Assembly: GCA_049999805.1 (NCBI GenBank)
Contig: JBNGIO010003070.1
Location: 1 to 20,138 of the forward strand
DNA from: Folioceros fuciformis
Lineage: Eukaryota; Anthocerotophyta; Anthocerotopsida; Anthocerotales
Reading direction: 5' to 3'
DNA: 20,138 nucleotides
Shown here: positions 1 to 10,500 of the stretch, in pieces
Position numbering within the stretch: the first letter of the stretch is position 1
Layout: the number at the start of each line of letters is the position of its first letter
Translations under genes and position numbers: made by a program
The notes under the pieces: generated by a model
Seen by the model: the letters and a program-made list of their open reading frames with translations, nothing else
What the model was told of the DNA's origin: nothing
The model's database searches: none

Positions 1-205
1 AGACTGAGTTAATGCGGATACTCGTCTCCGAGGCTGAAGCAGGGCCGAAAGCGGGCACGCGATCCCTCACCGAAGGCACCGTCTCGCTGAACGCCCTGGC
101 CTGCAGCAAAGCCCTCCTGTCCTGCCACCTACAGCTCAACAGCCGATCATTTGTCGCAGGGACAGTGCAGCGAGACGAAGCGCACGTGGAAGCGGTGCGG
201 AGACC

Positions 206-243
206 AAGCTCGGGAAGCAGGAATCCGGCCTGGGTGCAAGCCA
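206..243. repeat. inverted repeat arm, partner at 3047-3084
   Basis: The 38 bases starting AAGCTCGGGAAGCAGG recur in reverse complement at 3047-3084 with a single mismatch (37 of 38). The arms lie about 2.8 kb apart and bracket the DUF1995 exons of the adenylate kinase gene. They are probably two copies of a small dispersed repeat inserted in opposite orientation. Confidence 0.8.
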
Positions 244-371
244 CTGTCACCATTGCTAACAGCTGGGGGAACTTCAGCTCGAATCCTACGCCATGACACG
301 AAGGCGACACAATGCTTCTGAGCTCGTAGAGGTTTCCGCGATGGCGCTCGGTGCAGCAACGAAGAAGGAGG

Positions 372-800
372 AGTAGAAACTTCACGAGACGATTTTAAGA
401 CGGTATTTGAATTTAAAATGATTATTTGGACCGTATTTCGCAGAGAAGCCTACTTGATGCTGTACTAAACAGCACGGGACAATGGACCTAGATAACTTAG
501 GCATCGGCTATGAAGCCCTTCGCCTACTGCTACTTCGGCGACACAACAAATCGAGGGCTCCATGAAGGAGGTTTTGATTGGAGCTCCAATGAAGCAACCA
601 TCTGTTAAACTGACGAGGGACCAGAAGCCGGAGCTCCGTGAGACTCTTAACACGGTCTTTGGGTTTGAAAATGATTAACCTGGGGTACTAAATAGTAGCA
701 TCCGAGGAGCATACTTGATGCTTACAAAGAAACATAGGGCAATGAAACCTACGCATCGAATACGAATCCTTCCACCTCCTGCAGTTCGACGGCTCCACCT
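372..800. repeat. diverged tandem duplication (two units, about 255 bp apart)
   Basis: Two copies in the same orientation, roughly 372-565 and 624-800. Shared anchors in order are a CGAGAC/TGAGAC start, ACGGT-TTTG, AAAATGATTA (416 and 668), TACTTGATGC (451 and 712), GGGACAATG/GGGCAATG, GCATCG (501 and 753) and a GGCTCC block (556 and 791). The offset drifts from about 252 to 261 and then 235, so small indels separate the copies. No secure coding function. The minus strand of the second copy contains a short open frame that could be an alternative terminal exon of the adenylate kinase gene. Confidence 0.6.
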
Positions 801-945
801 ACTGAGGGCGCAAGAGGATGTGTGGATTGCTGTTGCAGGCAAGCAAGCTTTTCTCAAAAAATGCTCCTCAGCAAACCCCTGCGGATGGTCAGGTTATCAT
901 ATGTAAGCCGACCATTTCCCCCCACCGGCTCATTTAGATTGAAGC

Positions 946-3900
946 TTAAATGCTCTCACCGGTCACAAGACATACCAGAAGCCCGTAGGAGTATCTTTGG
1001 TCCTGTGAGTCAGTACCCACAAACATCAATTTCATTGAGGACAAGCCACATTGAAAAGCTAAAGCAAAACGACATGGTGGCCGAGTAACTGGAGAGGCTC
1101 TCTCGTACCTTGTCCGTCCTTCGAAAGCATCCCCGATTTCGGATCCGCTTGGTTCTTCAGGAAAGGTGCCTAGTAACGCGTATGTCTCACGTCCTTGCTC
1201 TGTGTCCAACCTTCGATAAACTTCGTACGATTGTGGGTAGGCCATGCTGAATTTTTCATAAGGCCGATCAACGAGACATCGCTGTAAGGAAGAAGAAGGA
1301 CTTACAAGAACTCGTTTGCGTCACGAAATACAGCATTTGGGAAGACGGACATACCGCAAGGCTCCCAGGATTGGGTACTGAGTTCCTGACAGATAAAGGA
1401 GCCGAAAGTTGTAACAAGTGAAGAAAGAGGCAACGAAATCCATTCGTTCTTGCCTTCCTCTGACCTGAACCACGACGCGCCTTTTTGGTCAGCTAACATA
1501 ACTTCGATGTACACTCACCAAACCCAAATGTAAGTTCCTGTACTCACTTGCATAACTCCTCCGGCACCGGGCAAGTCCTGCAAACGAAAACCGATTCAGG
1601 AGAAGTACTAGTGAGATCAATCATACAGAATAAGATTGCAACCAGGACACAATTTTGCAGAGAGGCATGATACCTTGAGCCTTGGGTTTAGTATGATAAC
1701 AGGCCTTTCGCCCGCGGCATTCACCATTGCTTGCAGATCCTATTGCAACATGTTATGTGGACGGGTAAGGCCTCAGACATACAACACGCCGAACAAAATC
1801 CAGCACTGCCAGCACATTGGTCAACTATCATGTGTCGCACACTTACATCAATGATACAGTTACCAGTTGCATTCTGGGGTGCCATGAGTATGAACATGTC
1901 ATCCTGATCAGTGACTTCCTTCGCACCTACAAGGATTTGAATCTCATTACACTCTTGTCTTGCTGAGAAGCAGGAACCTCAAACGCTGGAATAGATCAAG
2001 GGTGCACTACCTACTGATCCAATGTTGATGAACTCTCCTTTTGCACCATACTCCCCCCAGTCCATGGCCTCCAACATTCTTCTTGTCCCAGCTAGCTGCA
2101 AGGGCATACCTGCAAAAATGCCCTCTCCCATTGAACCCTGGACACAAACCTGAACCACATGCCAACATTGTTTCAGTCCTTGCGATCGTTTGCTCCAAAA
2201 GGGAAATAAATCTTGTGAGCACGACTGGCCTGTCAGCTATTGGGTGGGGAGAGGATATTAGACCCGGACACGCTTTCCGTCATTCGCAAAAGTGAAGGCG
2301 AGCTCTCGTATAAGTTCCAGGAGTGTGCCAATTCTGTAGACATCCTGCACAAAATCCAAGAAGTTCCTCTGTGACTATAACATATTCCTACAACACGGTT
2401 GTCATGAAGACAGCCGAGTAACACGTATAGCGTACCATCTCAGGATTCAGCTCTGGAATGGTCAATTGAACCTGGTCCATTCAGCATAGCAGGATTAGTC
2501 GAGCAGCTCTCCTCATTGAACTCCCACACTTGCACAACATGCATCCATGGCGGTGCTACCCAATAATGAATAGCATCCAGGATAACATAGCGGACCCTGA
2601 GTTTGTGAAGTCCATCTTCCACAGCTCTCTTTGTAGCTTCACAGACATCTTTGTAGAAGTAAGCACGTATCTCTCTTGAATGAGGAATGCTATTCAGTTT
2701 AGTAGGTATCCCCCTCCAACTCTGCCGAAGTGAAACAAGACGTTGGAACGGGAAATGGAACAACCATCTCTTCAGAAGCGTACAACAGCAAACATCTCAT
2801 ACCTTTTCCAGTTGTGGAAGGTTGGGAACATTGTTGATGTCTGGCTGAACACGAAGTTTTTGCACATGAACGAATCAAAACTTCTGTCTGGTCTCCACAG
2901 TACCACTAACAAAGCTAGTTTCTTCATGAACTGCACAGTTAAGTCTCAGACTCTGGTGCTAGAAGAGGCTTTCAGATTCAAGCTGACTGCAAGGTAATGT
3001 TATTTCTTAGCATATTTCTACCAGTTAGCTTGACACCCTGAAGAAATGGCTTGCACCCAGGCCGCATTCCTGCTTCCCGAGCTTCATGGTGTCAATGACA
3101 GAACAACCTGAAGCTTGACACCCTGAAGAGGTGGTTTGACACCCAACAGCACACAAAGTTTAATTCAAGGACACGCACAAGGCTAGAGACTTCAGCTGCT
3201 GTACATCGACGCTCCTCGTGAGATGAATCCTGTTCGTTTCGATGAAAGCTATCCGGAAGTTCAGAGTTTGCAAACTCTAGCCATGAAGGGCAGGATTGAC
3301 CTGGGCCTGTAGATCTAGAGCAGCGAGCATTTTTCGCGCTCCAGAAATGCGATTCTTTAGACACGTGGATCAGTTAAGAGTACATTCAGCGAACATGATA
3401 AGCCCACCTAATGCAATGACGTCGTCATAAAACCCAAGTTTTAGACTACACGCCAAGCTGATGCTAAGATGCAGAATGCAAACCGTACGTCGCTTGTAAC
3501 AATATTTGCCAAGGAATTGGCATGAATGCTGTGAAAAATGGTTCAATGGTGTAGGGCTACCTAACAAAGCTTAGTCCTTATCATTCAAGTCCATTAATTA
3601 GATTGAACTACTGAAATCCCAGCAAATGCTATTTTACAGACTTAGCCCTTCCAATGAGAGACCACTTGGAGCGTCTAAAGTGCAGCCCCACAAAATCAGT
3701 AAACTTCGGTCATGCAAATTTAGTGACCACGAGCAACCACTGGATCACCGACCTCCACATTTTTCTCTTGCACTTCTGACAGAAGATTAATGATTTCCGC
3801 AAACACCTCTGGCTTCGGACGATTCCCATCGACCTAATAATCAGACAAACTCCGCATAAGCAGAAATCAGTTGCCAAAACTTGCAGTACGAAGAACACAG

Positions 3901-5521
3901 AAGTTGGAAATGTCTGCAGTTAACGACGCTTTTTCTTTGAGATCAGTTTTTCAATGTCTTTAAACACCAATTTGCTATTGCGGTTTCCTTTAACCTAAGG
4001 GTTCAAACAGTCCAGAGTAAGAAAACACAGAAACAACAGCAAGGAATAGCAAACATTAACTTGATTCCTTGAACACGTTACTGCAGAAATGTGCTATACT
4101 TCTCTATGTGACAATTTTGCACTGCCCATAGTTTCCAAATCTCAGTTCATATGCAGACAGGCAATCTTACCCTTTTGATTACACCCTCGTAGACTGACAG
4201 CACCGCAGCAAGATTTTGGTGGTGGGTTTGCAACCGCAGTTGGACCTGCTCAGATATTTGATACCAGGAAATAAGATGATTACGCATTTCTTCAGGATGG
4301 TCACATGTAAGACTCTATTTTGCAAAACACAATCGCACCTTTTCCTCTGTGTCATCAGAACGTTGGATAAGTCGAGCTGCAATCTCTTCATTTTCAGGAG
4401 GACTGAACTTGAGGTGGTAGATCTTCCCAGTCACAGGATCCATCCTCCTGCCTACAACTCGCTCAACAAGGACTTCATCTGGAACCTGACAACGACGTGC
4501 ACTTGGTATCAGCTTGTATAAAGACCAGCAGAGACCTGACACCTGTGCGGACATAGGACGATTCAAGTAACCTGTCACCAGTCATCTCACCTCCAGCAAT
4601 ATGAAAAGCTGGGGCCTGATGTTCAGCTTTTCGAGAGCCTCAGCCTGCGACAAGCTTCGAGGATATCCATCAAGCAACCATCCTTGAGCAACTGCATCCG
4701 GCCTTGTCAACCTGTCCTTGACCATCTGCAGACCGGCGAAGGTGCCACGGAATTCGTCAATCTCACTCTATCTACAAGGCGCCCTCACTTAACTTGTCAC
4801 TAGGTCGCTGAACCGAAAGAGCATGCATTCATTGACTTCCACACGAGACGCATACCGTGACCACAATCTCGTTCGGCACCAACTGGCCCAGGTTCATGTA
4901 CTTCTCGGCCTCCTTCCCGGCATCAGTCCCTGCTGCCACCTCCGCACGCAGCAGATCACCTGCCGCGATGTGCACCAGATTGAACTGCCACATCCAAAAT
5001 TTCCACAATCGGCCCCGTGCACACGGAACTGCAGAATTCCATCAATCCACCTCAACAAATTCGACGCCACACCCAACTCCCTCACCCGCTCCTTGATAAA
5101 CTGGCATTGAGTGCCCTTCCCAGACGCCGGGGCCCCGGATATCATCACCTTCCAAGGCGCAGAGCTGGACGCAGCTGCGGAACACTGGCAACATCGTCCC
5201 AGCATCAGATCCCTCCCCTCCAACCCCGGAATCCACAATTCATCCATCCATCCATAATCCACAATCCAGAACGCAGCAAACGAAACTAATTCATCAATGC
5301 CTCCTCACCCTCGCGATACCCTTGCCATTCCTGCGCGCTGCTACCAGACGCCCGGTCCCCCGAGGCCGAGCCCACCTCACGACGACGCGCTCCCGCCTGG
5401 CGAGATCGGCCCCCCAGCCAGCAGCCTCGCCCCCGGGCCTCCCAGAATGCGAGGCTTCCAAGCCCACACTCTGCCGGTGCTGTACCAGCACGGCAGAAGA
5501 CGGGCACGGGCACAGCGCCAT
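946..5521 (-). CDS. AK5: chloroplast adenylate kinase fused to a DUF1995 domain (AK5-type)
   Basis: Adenylate kinase interconverts ATP+AMP and 2 ADP, here in plastids; the DUF1995 domain is of unknown role. Exons: 5521-5309, 5184-5086, 4984-4856, 4725-4591, 4485-4339, 4245-4171, then 3994-3920 or 3833-3720, a probable linker exon 2844-2803, and 2721-2596, 2471-2436, 2344-2264, 2149-2011, 1926-1847, 1739-1674, 1577-1548, 1464-1355, 1246 onward. The start ATG at 5521 sits in GCCATGGCG. Exon 1 is an Arg/Ser-rich presumptive transit peptide joining to CSAAASSS. Visible motifs are the P-loop [25 protein letters not shown], the LID region [13 protein letters not shown] and RSDDTEEK. The DUF1995 part reads [65 protein letters not shown] followed by DUF1995 in one order and strand matches the known AK5 fusion. 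Linker exons between 3720 and 2844 are unresolved. The donors at 2595 (GTCCGC) and 2263 (GTCTAA) are weak. The 3' end is uncertain: the frame reads to a stop at 946, or a GTACGAG donor near 1111 leads further. Confidence 0.85.
2845..3719 (-). other. unresolved linker region of the AK-DUF1995 gene
   Basis: The AK and DUF1995 domains of AK5 proteins are joined by a poorly conserved hydrophilic linker, so exons here cannot be proved by similarity. A candidate minus-strand exon follows a GGCTAG acceptor near 3280 and reads [20 protein letters not shown], acidic and polar as a linker should be, with a possible GTGCGT donor after SSL. A second hydrophilic open frame lies at about 2960-2890. This region also carries the 3027/3112 direct repeat and one arm of the 38-bp inverted repeat. 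Confidence 0.35.
3027..3146. repeat. direct repeat, 85-bp spacing
   Basis: The 18-mer AGCTTGACACCCTGAAGA occurs at 3027-3044 and again at 3112-3129. Similarity continues into TGGCTTGCACCCA versus TGGTTTGACACCCA. It flanks the inverted repeat arm at 3047-3084, so the three together look like the remains of one small inserted element. Confidence 0.7.
3720..3833 (-). other. adenylate kinase terminal exon, copy b (canonical)
   Basis: Acceptor ATTATTAG, phase 0, then [20 protein letters not shown], which matches the usual end of plant plastid adenylate kinases. If unspliced, the frame continues [17 protein letters not shown] to a TAA at 3720, giving a protein of about 303 residues. Phase 0 GT donors also occur inside it (after QEKN and after NVE), which could lead on to the linker and the DUF1995 exons. 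It sits 86 bp downstream of copy a. Confidence 0.8.
3920..3994 (-). other. adenylate kinase terminal exon, copy a (own stop, basic tail)
   Basis: This 75-bp exon follows acceptor CCCTTAG in phase 0, matching the phase 0 donor at 4170. It encodes [18 protein letters not shown] followed by SKKKRR and a TAA stop. Aligned without gaps to copy b at 3833-3720, 9 of the first 19 residues are identical (V, G, N, R, V, F, I, L, S), so the two are duplicates. Splicing to it would give an AK-only protein of about 290 residues with a polybasic C-terminus. Alternatively it may be a decaying, unused copy. Confidence 0.65.
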
Positions 5522-6314
5522 GGCCAGCAAGCTTGGGCGCTGGGAAGGGAAGGGCAGGACTCACACCAGCGCCGGGCCGGGCTGGAATGCCTGCATGCCC
5601 CCGGTAGCAGGACAGCAGAAGAAGAACCAAATGCAGGTAGATGCCGAATCACTGGATGCTCAGAGATGCGGTCTCCCACCCGCTGTCGTCCCAGGCACAG
5701 GACTACAGCTTGTCGTGGGCTTTTTATCTGCTCAAGACTCGGACCACAAGTGTACGATTCGTCTGGTTTACCGGTGGTGTCTGTGGCAGTTCATTTCTTC
5801 GTCACGGTTCACCGGCAAGGCGGTTGAACGTTCTTAGTTAATGCTACGCTAATCGGCTCCCGAACTTCTCTTAGGGAGCAGTCGCGAAGCCGCCATGTCC
5901 GTGGACAAGGCTCGCAGAAGCTGGGACGTAGACCTGATGTGATCATACCGGAAGCAGCTCCTGCATGTCTATCTGCACCTGACTGGCAATGACAGAACAA
6001 GTGCCATGAGATGATGTGATCACACCAGAAGCAGCTCCTGCATGTCTGTCTGCACCTGCCTGGCATGACACAACAAGTGCCATGAGATGAGGGACCGTGA
6101 AATTGCAGTGCGACATGCATGCTGGATGAGATTGCTATTGAGACAGCGGACGAGGTTTGTTTGTCAAAAGTAGGATGGATGGACGGATGCTCTTTCTCAC
6201 ATCAGGGTGAGAGTGGAGAGGGAAAAATTTTAGGCTGGGTTCACTCAGCTGGCTTTCTTGTTGTTGCCCGTAGCATGTGCAGACGGCTGTGCGGGTTTGT
6301 AGAAGGCAGGAAGG
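5522..6314. promoter_or_regulatory. divergent intergenic region between adenylate kinase and NudC genes
   Basis: About 0.8 kb separates the minus-strand start at 5521 from the plus-strand start at 6315, so both promoters and 5' UTRs should lie here. No convincing TATA box or coding exon was found. The GC-rich part near 5522-5700 is probably the adenylate kinase leader. The middle contains the 77-bp tandem repeat at 5936-6088. Confidence 0.5.
5936..6088. repeat. 77-bp tandem repeat, two copies
   Basis: Unit 1 starts at 5936 (GATGTGATCATACCGGAAGC) and unit 2 at 6013 (GATGTGATCACACCAGAAGC). Both end in AACAAGTGCCATGAGAT. They differ at only a few positions plus one single-base indel, so the duplication is recent. 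It sits in the shared promoter of two divergent genes. Confidence 0.9.
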
Positions 6315-7134
6315 ATGTCGGAGAAGCTCGCCCCCACCCAGCGACACAAGTTCACCTTTGACGGTGCGCTCAGCTCCGCTCAACTCAGCTCAGCTCCGCG
6401 CTCATGTAGGGTCCATTGCTGATGTTGTTCGTTGCTCAACCTGCCGGCTGTTGGCTCCTTGCATAGGGCAAACTGTGTACGAATGGGATCAGACGCTGGA
6501 CGAGGTGAACATGTACATAGCCTTGCCGCCAGGGGTGCCATCTAGGAGTCTGTACTGCAACATCCAGCCGCAGCACGTGGAGTTAGGCATCAAGGGGAAT
6601 CCGCCTTACCTTAAGGTTGCTGCTGTTGTGGAACGACGCCTTGCTCATTGAAGGCAAGGACGAGGATCGTAGCGGGTGGCGCTGACTTGGTTTGGCTTGT
6701 GTTGTCTGATAGGATGATCTAGCTGGAGCAGTGAAGCTGGATTCTTCATTTTGGACAATCGGTAAGCAGAATTCGCAGGCAGAAGATTGGATTGACTGTG
6801 TGGTTTGGCTGATACGCGAGTGATCGTGCAGAGGACGGGACTATGCACATCACTCTTCACAAGCGGTGTGTGGGAGAGACCTGGCCTGCTGCCATCAAGG
6901 GACACAATGTGGATGCGTATGCTGTGGATCAAGAGCAGCGCCGCCTCATGCTGGAGCGGTTTCAAACCGAGGTACGGTACATCAGAGTCTTGCCTACTTC
7001 GCCCCTAGCCACACGATCTGACGTCACTGCATCTCGCAACTGGACAGCACCCCGGTTTCGACTTCTCGCAAGCTGAAGTGACAGGCAGCTGCCCCGATCC
7101 CAGAACTTTCCTTGGAGGAATTCAGACAATATGA
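6315..7134 (+). CDS. NudC/CS-domain protein (NUDCD2/NMig1-type)
   Basis: Complete five-exon gene: 6315-6363, 6467-6615, 6713-6761, 6832-6971, 7048-7134; total 474 bp, 157 residues, the usual length of this plant family. It starts MSEKLAPTQRHKFTFDG. The CS/p23-like fold reads VYEWDQTLDEVNMYIALPPG, YCNIQPQHVELGIKGNPPYL and FWTIEDGTMHITLHKR. The conserved tail is RRLMLERFQTE, HPGFDFSQAEVTG, CPDPRTFLGGI. Exon phases agree at every junction (G|GG, K|D, G|AG, E|H). CS-domain NudC proteins act as small co-chaperones with HSP90-like partners and, in animals and fungi, with dynein-linked nuclear migration; plants lack cytoplasmic dynein, so a chaperone or microtubule role is more likely. Cytosolic: no signal peptide or membrane segment is seen. 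Convergent with membralin. Confidence 0.93.
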
Positions 7135-7513
7135 ATTCAGTATTTCTGTTTCGAAATTAACAGTAGTTGTCTCCGTAGTTTACAGCTCCTCGAAATGCCT
7201 TCACAGGAGGTTTTTATGAAGTAGATTTACACGTTACATAGTGTTAGGTATCTAACTTACAGTACCTACTTTGAACTCCGCACTATTGCCAGCTACGCCT
7301 AGCATCGACTTTCAGATGCCCAGAGGGCCAAGGTGTGAACACCTGCTACAAAGTACAGACTCGTCACGAGATATGTCGGGCAAGATTCCCACCCTGAAAG
7401 TGAGGTGAGATGCGACAGGTCACCATTCCTGCCGCTGCTGTTGTTGTAGTTGCATTTCAGCATTGAAGGCCCATGGCTTTCACCTTAAAAAGAGACTGGC
7501 CTGCCAAAACTCT
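7135..7513. other. intergenic region between convergent 3' ends
   Basis: The NudC gene ends at 7134 and the minus-strand membralin gene ends at 7514, so these 379 bp hold both 3' UTRs and polyadenylation regions. AT-rich at 7135-7260. No open frame or repeat of note. Confidence 0.6.
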
Positions 7514-10500
7514 TCAGCTTGCGTTCCCCTCTGGCTGATGGGTCTGCCTATGCCTCACACCTTCGCTACTACTTGCCCTCTGCCACGAAGGCTGAGTCAA
7601 GTCATCCTGTTGCGTCACGGCAGCCGTGTCAAACCCCTGATCCCTTGTCTCCCTGAAGATGGGCAGAAGAGAAACTATGCCACCTGTTGGGCCCCCGAAA
7701 ATCCATGGCAAAACAGACCCGAAAGCAGTGTACGCAGTGGGCGGTGCAAGGGCATTATCACTGCCATGTGACAGACGTGCACCTGTTTCTGCACCTCCAA
7801 GACTCTCCCTACTTGCCCTTACATCGCTGCTCCTTTCGGTCCCTCCGCTACCCATCACCCCAACCCCATTCTGGCTGCTTGAAAGAATGTCATTACTATT
7901 ACCTGACCTACCTACATTAGAACTACTTCTACTGTCTCCCTGGAATGGATTCTGTACTGTGCTGCCATGTGCTGCATTGGTCTGATGATGAGCATCACCC
8001 AGGTGATTTGCACCACTGTTTGGGCTTGCCCTCGCAACCTGGACAGTAGTGGCAAAGAGAGTAGAGTGAATGTGCACACCTTGATGGTGCAAGATGGTCC
8101 TCCTTCGCAGATAGGCTTGCAAGGCTGGCACCTATTCCATAAGCGAAGGAACATCTTTCAATACTGCGTGTTGCAATCCCAAGTTCGCTCTGTACAAGAA
8201 AAGAGTATGCAAAGCAATGGGGCATTGTTTCCCGTACCTCAAATCGGTTCCAGAAGTACAGAACTAGGTGCTGCATAAAGGCTGCGGCTGTCGAAAACGC
8301 AAGGTAGGAAAAACCTGAACAATCTCCAACCCCTTTATTCCCTGTCTACTAAATCCATGACGTCAATCCACGAGACAGGCAACGACTTTTTGGCTACATT
8401 TATCTCGTTCGGGCCCAACTTACCATATGTGTAGGAGAAAAAATATATGTGGAAGACCATGAAATATAAGAAAAAGAAACGAGGAAAGTACTGCATTGAC
8501 AGCATTGTTCGGGCACTGCAAACCACAAATCGCTTGTCAATGCCAACTAATTTCTTAAAACATTTGCAACCTGAAGTAACTCGGGAGCAAATTCTGTTAC
8601 CTGATCATGGTGAACAGCTCGCAAAGCCACACAAGTGTGAGGACCATGAAAGCAAGAAGCTGATCATCGAAGAACTCGAACAGAAAGAACAATATACCAA
8701 TCATTATCTGCAAGGTGATCAAGTGCAATCCATCAGGAGTATAGTTGACATTACATGTACTGATGTCCAACACAAACTACACAGATCTACAAGTGCGCGA
8801 CCAAACTGATACTCACCGGCACAAAAACCAGAGATTCCACCACATGCACGAAGATGAGTCGATAGGTCGGCAGCCGGTGGCGGGCATGATGCTGAAGTTG
8901 CACTACAAGTAGCGTGCACAAAAAAAAAACAAATCAGGAACGGTGAAGCGGTCCAAAGAGGAGTCCAAACGAAAAGATGACACGCCGTAGAGAAAACCAC
9001 GACTTTACCAGTAAACTTAAGCATGCGAGACTGAGTCTCCCGCAGGGTGAAGGAGACAGACATGGTTGTCGTAAAAAAAACAAATAAAGAGGTGATGAGC
9101 ACGCCACATTTGAACACAATGAAATCTGCAGAGGACCATCATGGGGCTGTTAGCCTGTATAGAGGTAATTTGACACTTCAGGAACGGAAACTCACGAGTC
9201 CTACCATCCAGCCCATGTGGAACTCCACTAAAATCTTGCAGATAGTTGAGGTTGTACAGTTCCTTTGTTTGGAAATTGTACAAAAAGCCTGCCCACAGAG
9301 CAGAAGACGTGTTGGCTCATTGGTTGACAAGCACCCCACTGGTTGTGCAACAAATTTCGTCAGCACCAGAGCATTCAAGCACAAGAGTTCACTGGAGTAC
9401 TTGTTACCATTCCCCGTGACATTCAGCAAACTGTTCATTAAGATAGTGTCGTAGCCAACAAAGTTGTCAATGACAAACTGCTGCCACCTGCATGTAGAAC
9501 CAGACAACAGACCCGTACATTGAGCCCGTGAGTGAACCAATGCTTAAGATCAGAGAGTTGGCTAAAGGTCTGGAGAATATTTGCAAGGCCCTCACCCTCA
9601 ATCACAAGACTTAATCCTCTATCTCACCAACCTGTTGCCAAAGCATCGGTCCTGAGCTGAGATGCTTATGTTAAGTTTCCGCACATTGCCACGATGCTTA
9701 GCAGTCTCCGATAGCATTAAGAAGCCCTGCCAGAAACATATCCCCATCAGACAAAAGGCACGACTTAATGTCTCTTGGAAAGCTACTGCAGTGCCAATCA
9801 TTACAGATGCAAAGCTTCACCTTTTCAGCACTATACAGATATGTTGGCTCAATCATCCTACTTCGTCCATCTGCGACACAATGCTCACCTTCAGAAAAAA
9901 TACAGATGTACACATACCGCAGAACCAGAAATGTCTGGTCAATTGAGGTCATCAGCCTGTGGATAACATTCTAGCACAGCATTTAGGCCGCTCCACAGTC
10001 AAAATAGCTAGATCCACAGAGCGTGTATTAAAAAGTTGCTTCTCAGCAACATCAATGGCAGATTTATCTGCAACGACTTGTTCACCTGTAACTGCATCAG
10101 GCTTGTTCCAGGCAACAGGGCCAGAATCACTCCGAATTGAACCGTCAGGAGACTCCCAACCTGCAATCCTCTGCACTCTCAAGTTTTGATCACCATACAG
10201 ACAGATTTACATCGTGCTCATGCTGAAAAATACCAAAACATAATCAACTGTCCTCAGCAGAAAATAATCACTGCAAAATTCGGAAACAATTTGTGCAACC
10301 CGTGCACGATGGCAATCAATGCGGGTAAATGCTACAATTTGAGCTCAAACAAGATAGTAACAAAATTAAGTTATGATGGTTTTAGTACCTCCCACTTCCG
10401 CTCCGTGTCTCCCGAACCTGCAAATCTCCCCAGCTTTTTCCTTCCCCCCTGTTTCAAAGAATGTGCAAGCTACATTCTCAAACACGTACTGGAAAGATCC

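Larger units (their letters stand above)
1..945. other. no secure gene
   Basis: Only short overlapping open frames on both strands, none with a recognisable domain. The stretch holds the tandem duplication at 372-800 and one arm of a 38-bp inverted repeat (206-243). It lies downstream of the minus-strand adenylate kinase gene, so part of it may be that gene's 3' UTR or last intron. Confidence 0.5.

Noticed and set aside
2743-2997. 84-codon plus-strand frame
   Set aside because: Antisense to the adenylate kinase gene exons and linker; no domain.
5286-5630. overlapping 100-114 codon minus frames in the GC-rich leader region
   Set aside because: They are other frames of adenylate kinase exon 1; the frame starting at 5521 is the one that splices in phase to CSAAASSS.
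7514-8131. 205-codon minus-strand frame as a stand-alone gene
   Set aside because: Its first codons (VPALQAYL) continue directly from the preceding membralin exon NRFE with a TAG acceptor; it is the last exon of that gene.
9871-9888. 18-nt segment with GT and AG ends in membralin
   Set aside because: Far too short for a plant intron; its length is a multiple of three and it is more simply read as coding or as part of an unresolved exon.
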